64,000 nucleotides of DNA from Phytoseiulus persimilis (GCA_037576195.1 CM075103.1:21824001-21888000); one strand, 5' to 3'. Counted from the stretch's first letter, positions 35,952 to 50,196 are shown. Notes: generated by a model not told the origin, from the letters alone. Made by a program: numbers and translations.

Positions 35952-38048
35952 CGTTAGACGTCAAATGGGGAAATAGTGAGTTTTCGTTGCGGAGAACATG
36001 TTTGCTGTTGTCGCAGGCGGAGAGTAACTCGAAACGAACGACTTCTCGACTCTGGCGCGATCTGCCGGCCAACCGAGTCTCAGTGACTTTCCGTAGGATG
36101 CGAGTCTCAGAAATGACGGAACCTCATCTTCCCTGCTCCAAGGCCTCCCGGAACCAATCAAACGCCTTGTTTCGAAATCTGTTCCGACAGGTTGTTTTTC
36201 TGACCGTTCCGTGGAAATGTACCCTCCATGATCCCGAGATCAACGAGGGGAGAGCGATGTCGGCAGAGTTCTCCTGGTCACTTTCATCGGGCTCGAGACC
36301 TGGTTCCCACCCCGGGATTCGAGGAGTATGAGAACGAGTCTGACAGGAGCTCCCTGAGGGGGAACGTCATACGCTCAGATGTCACGACTCGGCAGACGTG
36401 CAGCAGACGGCTGCCCTTCACGTTGATATCAAACGATCCGAGAATGAAGTCTCGTGCCAGCTCGCTCAATCGAAACCTTGTCCCCATCCGATTTCTCCCT
36501 CGTGAAGAGCACGCATCACTCGGAGAGAACGAGAGCTGAACTTCTGGCAGCGTTGATCGAACAAACGTTCGCGTTGATGTGTCGTCGACGACGACGAGGT
36601 CAGCTGTGGTCGCATTTCCCTGTCTGGAAACAAACCGATAGCGATCTCGTTTCGCCTCGCCGTCCCTCCTGAGATTCGAACGAGGAGTGAGTCTCGGTTC
36701 TGGCTTTCCCATCCTCATTCCCGCCCTCTGATCGAAATTCATTTTTGAAGGAAGCCCTTCTCACACCGCCGCTCAGCGGTTTCCGCTGGAGGCGTCGTGA
36801 GCTTCCGAAAGACGTGGTCGGCGAAACAAATTATAAAACAAAAAGGCAATCGAACGTTCTTCTCTGCGTCAACACCGTCTTGGAGTGAACCAAAAGGGTG
36901 AAGAAAAACAGTTTTTCGTTAATCTTCCCGTGATCCGCTTCATCCGGCGCTGGCGGCGCTTTCCATCCCGTGTGTCCTGAAAAGCTCATCGAGGTAGCAT
37001 CGGTCACCGCAATCAGAGTCTGATAGTTATTCAAAGGTGGTAACGCTTGATTTACGGAAGCTGACATCTCGAACGTTGATCTTTCGCAGCAGAGGCGAAC
37101 CAGCCCTCGCCGTTGTGTTGATGGCGAGCAGTCGTTCGTGTACTTGGCCAGCGGTGGTTGGCACGACAATCTAGCGTTCAGACTGTGCTTCGGGTGTCCG
37201 CCGGTGGGAAAGAGATGGGCATTGTGCATCCCTCGCATGGTACTTCGAAAGGAATACTGTGTCCAGGAAGAGTTCCTCTGTGCGATCGGGCTCACGTTCT
37301 GAACGGCTGTTTTCACGAGCGAGATGGCCTCATATAATTTTTTACGGCTCTCCCAGTCGCTACCGAGAGGGAAGCCGCCGTTTGTCTGTGACACATGGTG
37401 GGCGCTTCCGTTTACGGTTGTCGATGACGAGAATCCATCACGAAAATTGAATCTCGTGGCAGCAGTGGTATCTCACGCGGTACCTTACCCTTGAGATGTT
37501 GGTGGTCCTGGAGTTCGGCATTGCTGTTGAACCAAACGAGGTCTTTGAAGTTGACGAGTGCTCCAGCTGATACCAGATGTTTCCAGATTGGAGTAGAGCG
37601 TTTTGATGTTGGTTCCCGGTGGGAACGCAACCATTCCGGGAACCACGATGGAACGCGGCTTCTACTGGGTCGCATTCGAACCGGGAGCTCATTTCACATC
37701 GAACTCGTGTGGGTTCCTCGACGCGAGGTCCGGGGTAGCAGCCTTTCCACCGAGAAGCCGTTAGGACGACCTCAGGGTGTCCTGCGTCCTAGATACCGAC
37801 TTGCAAAGTACCATCGGACGCTTTCCAACAGAGGACCGCCTTTCACCGACTGCCATATCCATCGGCACACGTCGTCGGGACTTTTCCGCGCGATTCCGAC
37901 CCGTCTCCAGCCCAACACTAATTGTAATTGATGGAGTCATGACCGGGAAGCTGAAGAATCGCATCGAAAACTCATCGAACGCTGTATGAGAAGAAAAAAG
38001 AAAACATCAGAGCCCCTGTCAAGCGGTGGAGTCCGCTCACGTCGATGG

Positions 38049-38130
38049 CCGCCTGACCATCCCTCGCATTCACAAATTCAGAAGCGGGCAGTCAGGCGGA
38101 CATCAGAAGATAGGGCGGGCTTCATCTTCT
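38049..38130. repeat. Two adjacent hairpins
   Basis: CCGCCTGAC (38049-38057) pairs with GTCAGGCGG (38091-38099). Further in, CC..CGC can pair with GCGGG, giving an interrupted stem of about 14 pairs. Directly downstream AGAAGAT (38105-38111) pairs with ATCTTCT (38124-38130). The first stem is short for a microRNA precursor, and no RNA family is recognised. Confidence 0.6.
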
Positions 38131-41100
38131 AATGGGTAGTAGTAGATTTGTCGGTGTTTCTCTTCTTCGTGAACACAGATCTTGCCGCCGCGACGAAACA
38201 CGGGTTCGTCCGCGCTCGTCAGCCTGCGAACCCTTTGAGAACGAGTGACAACAAGCGACGACCGATATCAGAGCCCAACAGAGGAAACGAGGTCTATCGG
38301 TTCATTCCGCGTCGTTCCCTGTGTTCGAGTCCGGGGACGCGTTACAACGGCGAACATCTGTTTGAGTTTCTGATGACAGTCGTTGCGTATGCGAGAAGAT
38401 CACTGACACCAGCGACGTCGACGACACTCTCAACAGTCTCGCGAGCATCTCGAGAACAACGAACGCTATTTTGCTTGGGCGCTTGCCAAGTCATCTTTAT
38501 CGGTTGTTCATCTATGGCACGATCGAAGCGAGCGTTTCTTCTCTTTCTGTATTCCTCTCCCGAGCTTTGAAGCTCTCAATTAAATTGTCGTACGAGTGAG
38601 TTCCGCAACAAGTTTGAGAGCACTACCGCATGATCGATTGCGTGTCCTCGATCCAACTCCTCTCGAATGAAGAACCAGTTGATTTTTCCGGCGACTCGAC
38701 GCGAAACAAGCCTCCTATTGTGATAATGAACAACGGTGTGTGACCCCAATAGCCGAACGAAGCGTTGGAAACTCACGCAGCAGGTTGTCCGAGACGAAAC
38801 ACGAAACGATTGATGTCCCGTTAAGACGAGCCGCGGGGCCGACGTATGAAGATATGGCCGCGGAGGGCCCTCGCTCCCCGGGCAGCTCTCCCCCGTCTCC
38901 CCCTCCTGAAACGGAACTCCCCACTTGGAGTGAGTTCCTTCGGCCAGTCAGTCAGTTTTGGCGCTCTGTCTCCACAGTGCATTCGCTAGTTAATAAATTC
39001 CGGTCGCAGCACAAAGCTCCTGACATATGGACGCGTTCTCATGCCGGCGGAGGAGCCACAAGACATGTAGTCTCTCAGTGTAATTGCATTTCTACCGCTC
39101 TCCGCATGGCGCCCGCCAAGCGAGCTCTTTCTGCTGCCTTCCGTCGTTCACTCGACCAGAATCTTTATTAACTCGTGCTCGCGCCGAATCCGTCGCTGCC
39201 GTTTTCACACAATCCTCTATGAGGTTCTGCGGCCCGTGGAGAATCCCGGGCGATTCCGCTCGAAATAGACCTGGCGGGCCCCTCCCGCGTTATTCGAAAC
39301 CGCAGATCCGGGAAACGTCGCCGGAGAGTTCACGAAGAACTCGGAGCTCGGTCAGGATGCAGTTGGGAGAATCGATGGAATTCGATCGGAGTCGAAAGTG
39401 AGCCCGGACTCGTATTCTCACTCGGTACTTCGTCAAGTACCTGATGGAATGGCCTGTTACCGGTCGTGGTAATAGTCACAAGCGGGCGAATCTTGATAGA
39501 TGCAAGCAGAAGGGACTGCCGGAGGCGGAACGCATCCGTGTCATTCCGACGGTCAGATCTGTGATTTTAATGACCGGGCTCCGTCCAGCGCGCATGCAAA
39601 CACAGTCGCTGCGATTGGACAGATCGACCGGGAAACGCGGGCGGAACCAGAGAATGAACTATAGACAGTCCATGAGAACAAATCAGCGGGAAGAATCGTC
39701 TCATAGACAGAGTTTTACGACTCAATATTAGTGATGCTTCGATTCGAAACGCCTCCGGGGTCCCGAAACCGGAGGATAGATAATATTCATGGACTCAAAC
39801 AATCAGAAAATCACTTATGCGAGAGCTGGACGGAGTTGTGATTGATTATTATCATGAAAATAGTAGAATGCGACGATCGACGGTTATCCGAGGCGAGAAA
39901 AAGTGTGAGCAGATGATTAAATGTCATTATCGATCAGTGAGATGATGGGAATATCAGAAGAGCCTTCGGATATTTGACGTTGATCGAATCTTCGGAAGTA
40001 CACGCGACGAGAAGTTCGAGAGGGACAGGATCATCCGAAAGCGAGATCCACAGGGAACTGCCGGCATGATGTTCCGAGGGCGAAACTCGCACGCCCGTGC
40101 AGCGTCGGTGGGACCACGTGCGCTTCGCACGCGGATTCTTCGACTAGGGATTCGTGGCTGCTTCGGATCACCACGCTTGCCCATGCGCCAAAAATGTCTG
40201 TCACTCTCATCAGAACCAATGTCGAAGTGCTCTCTCTTTCTCGAAGGCGGCCATAGCCGCGAATCCAGCCGGGGAAATGAATGAGGGAGCACGGTCTTCA
40301 GGAAATCGCGATTCATCCACCTAGACTCGCTGGAGCCGCAGATATTGGATAATATTCCTCAACACCACGCGTCCAGCGAAGTCTCCGCTCAATGAGGTTT
40401 CTGCGAACAGAAGTTACGGCGGGAGAGACTTTCTGTGATTGGAATCGAGTCTTCATGGAGCTTCATCTTCGACCGTTATTAAAACGAAGCCCACGCGGCA
40501 AGCACCAGTCACATCGGCGATTGAAAACTTCTTCCCCACTTCTCCGGGACGCCGAAAGGAACTCTTCAAAAGTCAAACACGTGTCGTTGGTATTCCGCAG
40601 CGCGCCGGAAGATTCGTTGCCAGTCTTGCGATCAAAGCTCGCAGAGTCAAACAACAATGTTGCCGACCGGAATGCTGCTGGCCGGCGAGAAGAGGCGTTT
40701 CCAACTACCGAACCGAGGGAGGGTTTGCAGCGCAGCGAAGTCCTGCAAAACCGTTTCTGTGGTAGCTCATCACCGCCGACATCGTTCGCCCCGTTGGGAT
40801 CTGATGGTGGCAACCGGTGGCCGACAAATAGGCCCAAGGGCTCATGATCAGGTTTTTCTCACTATGACGGAACAGCACGTATGGTTCACCGAGTTGTAGA
40901 CGTTCTCTGGACCGTCCGGACACCCGCGATCCACAATCGGCAGGCACCTGGGCCGATATCCTCCGCTTGAGTAATCTTCGAGCAGGGTTGAATCAGGAAA
41001 CCTCCGTTTTCCGATGAGTGAATGCAGAGCATATTGTCCCGCGGGGAACTTTGATAGTGTTTGGAATTTCGGTGCTGGTCGCCCTCCCCCACATCGGCGG

Positions 41101-44100
41101 TAACCCTTTTCTCCTCCTTTTCTCAGAAATTGGTTTGCATATGCAACTCTTTTTCGAAAACTCGTCATTCGAACAGAATACATGAAAATTGAGATTGTCT
41201 ATTCATGATATCATCAGATGAACTCGGGACTGAGGGTTCTTGGAGAAAAACGATTCGAGTTCAACTTTGTGGGAGGTTCTGCCCCGCCGTTCCGCGTGCG
41301 AGCCGCGAGATCCGCTGGAAGGAAGCCACGGTCTGCTATGGCGGAGCCAGTGCCCTCCTGGTTTGCGGCACATCGCTCGTACGCCGACCATCAAACCCAG
41401 GACACTCGTGTATCGAAATGCCTCGCGGCGTTAACCCGTGCGCCACCCTTCGGTTATTTTCTTACTTTGATTACCCTCTCCCCATTTCTTTTGTTTTCTC
41501 TGGATTTTCAAATACTTTGCCGCCGGTCTGTTCCATCGATTCCTACAGCCTGGGCCTCGCTTTCCGTCTGTTGCCGAGTTCTGCCCTCTAATCTCACCAT
41601 TGCACATTCTTTTGGCGGAATCGATGCGCCTGCATCCAATAACTTTCGCTCTGAATCCCTGAAAGCGGGTTTGGGGGATTCTGACACTCAGACCGCCCCC
41701 TCCAGCCTCACGCGAAAATCTTCAGTCCCCGGCCGGGAAAAAAACACTGGAGGATCTCGTTTTATTTGCACAATTCCTTGCGGAGCGGTCTGCTCAAATG
41801 ATTCGATAAGGATTCCTCCCTCCCAAACGTCCTGCATCGTTGTGTCGTGTCGTGATATGCGCCACGGCCTCTCTTCCAGCTCCTTGATCTCCTTCTCAGC
41901 TTTTCCCTGACTTCAAGCTCGATCGTTCCTGCTTTTGTTCTGAGCATCGGCCAACCCATGGTGATACGTTCACTCCGAATCTTCGCGGGAACCGGGTTGA
42001 TCGACCTCGGAGGTGACAACACGGCTGCGAGCATCGATATTCTCGAAACGACTCGGAATCTCAGGTTGTCGTCGACGATGGGGGCTCTACCTTGGATGGC
42101 GGTCCGATCGATATGAGTCGCATGATGGAGTCCTCATCGACGGAATGGAGCTCCCGGATTGGTTGGGTGGCGATCGCACAATGGTCGAGTCACCCTTACG
42201 ACATCAATCAAGGGACATATCAGCGAGCGATTAATCGTGCTCTGGTCGACAAAGAGCGCTTGCTCATTCGCCCGTCCGCTAAGACGATCGGTCGGTTGGT
42301 CGGCCGGCAGGTCGGTCGACCACTCCTAGCGGAACGACGCGCCGTGCGTCCGTCACATCTCAACAACTGGTATCGGACCACGTTGTTCTGACGACTTTCA
42401 GACGTCGATGCGATGAAAGCGGCGTTGCAGCTTCCGATAGGGTTTTCTCCATAGTTTTCCTTCTTTTCTCAGCTGCAACAAATGGCCAACAGAACGAAAA
42501 TAGAGTGTAGCGAGACCGTGCTTGATTGGAGCGGGGAACAGTTGAAGATGGACGCGTTCGTATCACTCCTCAGGTTACGCAGATTCTCGGCGAGCCGGGG
42601 AGCGCTTCACGATAAATAACGGCAGCGATTTCCACCATCTCAGAATGCGTTTTTCATTGTTTCTGTTGTCAGAAACGACTTCTGAGGAAGTAAAGGAAAG
42701 CAATACGGGCAAGTTCTAATTGAATTGGCTGATGAGGTGGAAACGGCCAGAACCTGAACCCGACCAGACTCCGGATTGCTCTATATGCACACCCAGCCCA
42801 GTTCAGGGGCTAGAGCCATGAGAACGAGCCGTCTGATTCATTTGGCTGATTTTTGGAAACCGAAAAGCCGCTCCGTTACTTTTGCCATTCGGTCTCTGCC
42901 AACAGTTGAGGACTTTCCGACGCTTCGAAATGCATCGAGTCAGCGAGAATGTCCCGCCTGTCTGCCTCGATTGCTAACGACATCTGTCGCCCGGCGTAAA
43001 ATATCTCAGAAAACGTCCGATTCACGCTTGCGAACAGCAGTCCGAGCTGCTGTTGGAGGACCGCACCGAATTCTGGCTCGAAACTTCATCCGAAGATGAG
43101 TCGAGCATGATGATGAGCCCTGATTCTTTGATCACAAAAGTTTGAATTGTGGCTTGGCAGATCACTGCATCCGTTGCGAGCCTCTTCTGTGACTTGTCTC
43201 GAGAACAACAACACGAGCTACAACAACCGCACTCAAGGGACTTCCTGAAACGTTTCGGAGGTCCTGCGAGGCAGTTTGGAGGCGGTGGCTTCACCTCAGG
43301 TTTTCCGTGCATCGACGGAAGAAGAAGCCCCAACGAGCCAATATTCGCAGAGGAAATAAACGGTGAATGATTTCGAACGCTCTGCCGCAATCATTCTAAT
43401 ACGGCCCGCATACAAACGTATGCACATGTCAAGCAAGGGTTCGTTCCAAGAGATGATATATGCCTCGGAGTCGGCTCCGTCAAGCGGACTTCGAAACGGC
43501 TAGACCGGGCTGCTACTGTTGCGGTTTTCCGTATAGCCGTTTCAACGGCAACTAAAAATGCAGTGACAGCAACGACAACGACTTCAAAAAAGGAACGAAG
43601 CCTCTTAGCTCCATGGACAACGGAAATACGTGCTCTCACGTACGCATACATATGAAACGTATGTAGATGAGGAGTGCAACGGTTTCAAGTCTTGACGAGT
43701 CGTGAACAAGCCGACTCTGATGCGATAGGGGTCGATTGTGCCGAACACTGTGAACAGGAAAATGTTCCGGCGCGTCAGGGATCTCAACGACTCGGCGAAG
43801 TGACCCGATATCGCATCGACTCTCAGCGCAAAAGTGCGCTTCACTGTTGGCTAGGGAAGGAGAGATTCGAATTATGAAGAGCGGGACCAAGCGAAGTGAA
43901 GAGGCCTCCACGAGAACAATCGACCCATACGCACTGACCCCCGATCCCATCCTTTGTTCGCCCCGAAAACACCTCCACGGACCTCAGCCATCCAGGACGC
44001 TGAATAAGAACATATCCAGGCGTCGCATGGAGTGAAAACGAGTGAGAGAAGTTGCTGCTCTGGGAATCCTCCGATATTCCGGAAAAAACGAATCTTGCAG

Positions 44101-45099
44101 GCGCATCTCTAATCTCGTTCCGGAAACTATCAATGAAACAAAGTCGGATGAAGACAGAGCACTAGGCTGGACTCGATGACCAATTCCATTCAATTCACGA
44201 GGCAACTCAGGTCTATCCAACTCTTCACACCATCCGTGCTCATGTCGAAGTTCGGGCGGTTCGCTGATTCTTTCGGGCGCGACGAGGACGTTTCGCTGAA
44301 TTAACAACGGAGATGAAAGCATTAATCGCCGCATTCCTCACCTTCTGAAACGTCAGCCTGCATTGAGCCTCAGAAGCGATATAGGCCGAGTAGGACCACT
44401 CGGCCGCGAATACGCGTGGGTCTGTTCGCCGGACGAGGGAGGTTCTATTCTCAGCTCAATCTATATCTAGAGAATCGAGATCGTCCGCGCGTGGCGCCGC
44501 GACGGAACGACGATGATCGAAACTCGGAGACGCATGGAGGACACGGATTTCCAGGACACGTACTTTGTCGACTTCAGGGATTACCCCATGAGCCACTGTT
44601 TGGCCTCTAAGCGAAGAGATACGATCGCGGCTGTCTCCGTTTCGATCACTGTCTGTGAAGTCGGTTTCGTTCTCGATCGAGTCCCTTTGACATCGGACCC
44701 ACATGTCCGGGGTTCACTTGGGGTCTGAGATGTTGAGCGCTCGCGTAAGGAGCTTCGGTATTGAACGAACTTCGAACAGGTTTCCTAAAAGTCGGCTCCA
44801 GGGCTCGTGCGAGCATCCTTTCTGCGCGATTCCGCAGGATCTGTCACCAGGAAGAGAATGGCTCCTAAAGAGGAATAACGTAGAGTCGCCACTGTTTATG
44901 CCGCCCTCGTCGACAGAGGAACTTTATATAGCGAACTCTCGATCAGCCCGTCAAGACCAGGAACTCGGGGATTGCGTGTTGACCACTCACAAGAGACTCT
45001 CCTGAGACACTCAACGTTAGCTGCTTCGCACGTCGCCGAATTTCCCGCAGTCATTTGTCTAGAAATCAGTTCCCAAGCTTCGGGAATACTCTCTCGGAG

Positions 45100-45113
45100 C
45101 CCCCCCCCCCCCC
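45100..45113. repeat. Poly-C tract (14 C)
   Basis: A homopolymer run in the presumed intron. Confidence 0.95.
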
Positions 45114-46450
45114 ACTTGCAATCAAGGGGTCCTTTTGGCCGAATCGGGGGAATCTCGTTCCAGCGTCTGGATCGGTCGTGTTCAGCTAAAAACCGGACCT
45201 GGATCGGCGGAACCGTGCGCGAATCTCTCGTTTGAAGAACCAACTTTCCGAACATCCGCTTTCGCGGGGATGATTCAATGAGCTAGAAGACATCGAAGGT
45301 AGCCACATCGCAGTTAGAGAAAAAAATATTCCGATACCGACGCTGCTGCTTCTAGCTCCACTCCTCATGGAACCCAGGAACTTCTCGAGCATGTCCAGGT
45401 TTGCGAACAACTCAACCAGTGCACTCGAGCCGATGGGGCTGTGTTGCTCGTTCGTGGCCGTGAAGTAGCCCATGTATCCTGGAGTGCTCCCAAACGACCC
45501 TAGGTCCTGGAACTTTGCCTAATTCGCGCATTCAGTCACAGGTGCGGAGTCAGGCGCGCGCGCAACAAGTCAAACATTCATTCAATCAATATTAATATGG
45601 AAAAATTGTGACGCGGATAACCGGAACGATGATCATGATTGGGCCCGATTCTAGTTGGCTGCACGGTGTCGCAACAATCCAGGACGTTTGATCGCCAAGA
45701 CTGGATCTGCGCATCTTTCCACGGTTGTTGCAAATGGTTCGTGCCGACGCTTTCCGATGTCTCGGGGGGACAAAGCTTTCTACTGGAATGCAGCCGGTCT
45801 GGAAGAATTCGAAGCTCACAAACAGCTTCCGAGAGGCATGGTCGCTCACCGGGTGTTTCCCGCTGCTTTCTGCCGAGGGTTGTGGCATTTTTTTGTGCTC
45901 CCGACACTTCGAACGATCGTCTCCCAATGGATCTCCCCGACCAGTCCGATCAATGCTCCGGTCTGAGAACACTTCAGCGCAGGGTTTTCAGAATAAATCT
46001 CCCCCCGTTGACGTTGCGGATTCGATGCTTTCCCCAAAAAGCCCTCAGGGCAGGGCTGCGGTGTCGAGCTTTCTGAGAAATCCCATACAAGGAGCCGGAT
46101 CGTCGTGAACCCTGAGAGTTCTCCGCGACGTCGGTCTCGGAGCCACCAGGTCAACATGTTTGAACCAAGTTCGAGGGTCAGGATGTCAGGTTCGGTCGAC
46201 ACGAGTCGCTTCCGGAAGGGAACAGGCTGTATCTCACCCGCTGATGTTGCGTAATCTGGCGTTGGCGTCGGAATCATGAGCTGAATACCATAAGAGCATC
46301 CGAGGCTGATAACGCTCGCATGAGAGGAACAACGGACTGCTGGAGGCCCCAGTTCCCAATAACGGCTGCTCGTGGCATTCGGAATTGAAAAACGAAAGAC
46401 TCGGGAGACAGCGTGCTCCGAATCGTGATGACGAGCAATGTCTCAAACAG

Positions 46451-46475
46451 ATTTTCTTCTCATTTTCAGGTAAGA
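46451..46475 (+). promoter_or_regulatory. Candidate recursive (ratchet) splice site in the presumed intron
   Basis: A T/C-rich tract runs from 46451 to CATTTTCAG (46461-46469) and is followed at once by GTAAGA (46470-46475). An acceptor and a donor therefore abut, with no exon between them. It lies 13.2 kb into the intron that starts at 33287 and on the same strand as the transporter. This is the form recursive splice sites take in long Drosophila introns. I infer the function from the motif alone. Confidence 0.5.
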
Positions 46476-47741
46476 ACCATGCAAAAACCAGAATTTTGAG
46501 GAGAACACGGTGTTCAGATAGGAGGAAAATCTTGCGGCGGCGGCCTCCGCGATCGTTGCCATCGAGAATCGTTGGCGGTGAGCGATTTAGCGGGTCCGCA
46601 TCTGCGGTGGCTAACAAACCCTCGTAGCGTTATATTTCAACCGCGGTTCCCTCGATCCCCGATAGACGTCCCTATCTATAATTGAACCAAGCTCGTGCGT
46701 GAGAAATCGAAAAACATGCGAGCGAACAACAAAACTCGCGCTCGAGCGATCACTTGAGGAATCGTTTCGGCACGACATCTCCGCTCAGCGATCCCGAGTT
46801 GACCGTGACTCGAAGCGGATTTGCCCACAGAGAAAGATTTCTCTCTCTGGAGTTCCGGAGAACAACTCCCAGTTCGCAGCGTGCGCCCTCTGGCCGCGAA
46901 ACCCTATTACGTTTTCGAAGTAACAAGAATCATCTCCACGTCTCGGAGCGCTACTCGCGGGAAGATGAATCGTCGAATGACAAATGTATCTCCTCCGCGG
47001 CCCCGTCTGTTGCCGCGCTTCTCCGAAGTCATCATCTTCGCGCATGCGGACGTCGTCGTCGAGAGCCCCCGAGTTGGAGTCCAACCCTCCGAAACGCTGA
47101 AACGAGTGATGAGGTTTAGAGTGCTGGGCAAGCTCTACAGATTGATCGGGAAGTGGGACGCCATCGCTCGTCGTCGCGGAGTTGTCACAAGCGACCCGTT
47201 GGCCGCCGTTCTAACGGACACTCAGTATCGAAACGATTCGCGGGGCAACGTCTTCATGCAACACACCGACCCTGGTATAGTGAAAAATCGACTTTCACTC
47301 CGACAGAGGATTCTCTCAAGGTCCACGAGGTCAGACTAAAGGGTCCATGCCTCGAACCCGTGGCTGACTATCTTAGGATTTAAGAGGTTTACGTTTCCGA
47401 GATTGTTTCTTGAATAATTGATGAGGGCTGTAATCCAGCTCGTCGCTCGGCGGCCCCGGAGGAACACAACAACGCGGATAGGGAACAATTTTCACGGGAA
47501 TACATTTCAGGCTTTTGTTAGGCTTCAGTTGGTTTCTTGGCTCGCAGTTCGATACCACGAAACCTATCTAGTCCCAAAACTCGTCTCATTTCGAGTTCCG
47601 GAACCCAGTTTCGGAATTGACACGCACGAGCAGGTGACGAACACAGCTCGGACAAGTTTCCGAGCTCTCAACGGTGGAGGGAGCTGGTTTGGTGTGGTAT
47701 TTCCCTCACCACAGATTTCTGTGAACGCGCCGTCCTTCTTT

Positions 47742-47764
47742 CCCCCCCCCCCCCCCCCCCCCCC
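47742..47764. repeat. Poly-C tract (23 C)
   Basis: This is the longest homopolymer in the window. It is likely length-polymorphic and error-prone in sequencing. Confidence 0.97.
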
Positions 47765-49742
47765 GACTCGAGCCCTGCGTTTACGCGCCAACCTCCGGTC
47801 CGTGACAGAAGCACCCCGAGCATGGATCAAACAGCGCTGACCATTCAAACGTTTCGACAGAGCTGTTGGGATCTTTGCGATCCCGAAAGCGTCACAGAGC
47901 GCGATATGAACAGAAGCGCGGATTAGCGATCTTTTCGGCATCGTTGTCGCCGGCGACCGACCACGCAGACCTCCAGAGGTGTTTCTGGGAGTGGCGTTGG
48001 CTCGAGCTGGCGGGGCTGTTGCGGGTGGGCTGGTCGCTCGCTCGCTCAATCGATCGCAGCGTAGAACGTTCGATGTTAAACCGTGGGGCGGCGGCATCCG
48101 GAAGAATTAATGAGCTATATTTCAATCAACTCCATTCTCCCGATAAATCGATTATGAAAGCCGCCGTGACGAGTAATTGAATCGAATCCGTCTCGCGAGC
48201 GCGTCTCATACGCAACAGAAACACCGTCGGCGGCGGCGACGGCACTGAATACGTCCGGTCGTTGATCCAAATTAGATTCGGATCATCTTCGATCGTCTCC
48301 GTATCTTCCCGTCCGGCTGTTCGTCTCAGTCGTTCTGAAAGAGAAGCAGACACCGTCGAAGTATAAGACTCCGACGTGAACGAACGCACACAGTCGAGTT
48401 CGTTGCTAAGTCAGTGAGGTTTTTATTCGCCCGGTCGCAGAGTCGTCCGCGGGCTCGCTCTGTGGGACAGTCGTTCTATTGCACATTAATCTGTCGCCAA
48501 CTCGAGCGGATATGGATTTTTGGATAACGTATCATCGGGTCGGCGAATTTTTGCTCGCACTCTTCTGGACCTTCCGGAGGGCGGGCCTCTTTCGTCCGCA
48601 TGGCTTCATGATGAGATAGATGCACACAAAGCGGAGCAAACGACGACAGATGCTAGGACTTTTTCCGGCCTGAATTACGTCCGAGTGGCGGGACTACGGG
48701 AACGGATGGACAGGACAAGCAATCGTTCCATATATCACCGTCGTTACGGCCACGCTGAAAGGCTGTCCTGCAAACCGAGAGACAGAAAGTTGGTCGGAAC
48801 GCAGGCGACGGTGAATCGCAGGAAGTTTCAGACGGCCACGGTTCGATGTTGATGAGCCGATTCGGTCGAGGGCAGGTCATGACTGGTGATGAGTAGGTGC
48901 GACAGAGCCCGTTCTTCCATCCCGAACAGGCGGGGCGGACAAATGAAAGACCCTTTCATTTGTGACACGTCGACTTTTAGAAGGGCCGTTCAAGCGAAGC
49001 TGTTTTCAAGTCGCCGAGAGCGCGATTCTCCCGACGGAGCCTGTAATCTACTTGTCATCCGTCTCGCGGAGACACTTATTCACATCATTCGGAGTGAACT
49101 GGACGCGAAGGAAAGTCGGAAGACCTTGTAACTGCTTTCACGTGAGAACCGGCTCCGGTAGATGTGTTTAGCAGTAAAGGAAAACTCACAACGTTTGCTT
49201 CTCTTTCCACAATTGCGAACTCGCGGCCGCGAGGCGCGAACTTCTTCAGGAGTATGTTCGCAGCTGGAAGAGAGTTTAGCCGCCGGCTCGCGATGGTTCA
49301 ACGGAAATCGGTATCGGCGATCGCGTTGTTCTTCAAATAACTGCGTCGGATCCCCCATCGTGGCCACGAATGATCCTCATCGTTTGAAACATCATATTGC
49401 CTCTTCATTAGCGGTTCGTTCCGCCGATATTCTGGCGCGCCCGTGGTCGATCACAGAGCGCTCACAGTTCGCGAATCGTTCGAGAGAGTGTCTTTGACTC
49501 CAAAGCGAAAAAAGAACACACAGATCGAACGCACGAGGAGAGGGAGGAACACGAATTTCACGGACGCTTCCCCCTACATCTCGGATGGCGGTCTTAAAAA
49601 TGTTATCGGCGCCGGGATGACCTCGTTTTCCTCTCCTATGTCAACTCTTCATTTTCTCAATCGAGCTCCTTCCTCAACGCGAATTTCCTCATTCACGGTT
49701 GGGATGATTTTCAGACACAGAGGGTTCCATTGAGCGCAAGGG

Positions 49743-49783
49743 TACATACATGAATATACGTACATCGATATACATATAAACCT
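49743..49783. repeat. Imperfect CATA/TACA-rich simple sequence
   Basis: A short alternating stretch of ACATACATG, ATATACGTAC and ATACATAT units, too irregular to be a clean microsatellite. Confidence 0.6.
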
Positions 49784-50196
49784 CTCTCGGATGATAACCG
49801 CACCTTTACCGCACAATCGAGGGTTTCGACACTTACTCCAATAATACCTGCACATGTGTACGGTGGACATGTATCACGAGACTTATTTGCTGTGAACAAA
49901 AATTATGAGCAGACGCCAGATTTCGAGGACACAGGTTTTAAAACGAAGTCGGGATAACTTGTCTGATGGCTCGGAATCGCCGATTTCGAGGGTACTTGAG
50001 TAACTCGCGGAGAATCGAGGCCTGCGCTCACTTGCCCCATACTTTCACCCGATTTTATTGGATTTGGAATGGCGCCGTTCCCTGGTGGAAGGCAATGTGA
50101 TTCGCAACACCCGTCCTGAATATGCTAGGGCTCCCTCGCTGAGGCTGTTCGGAGCAGATATTTCGAGTTTTCTCACATCGTTTGTAATCTAGGTGA

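Noticed and set aside
42473-42619. A plus-strand exon-like segment after TTCTTTTCTCAG
   Set aside because: The acceptor is good and the 48-codon frame is protein-like, but no donor or upstream exon can be joined to it and no family is recognised.
43405-43670. A second MITE suggested by CATAC/GTATG repeats at 43.4 and 43.65 kb
   Set aside because: The two ends align only over a few bases and no target-site duplication was found.
46821-47339. A 172-codon plus frame with G/C-ending codons in its second half
   Set aside because: There is no motif, no convincing splice sites, and the opposite strand is also open.
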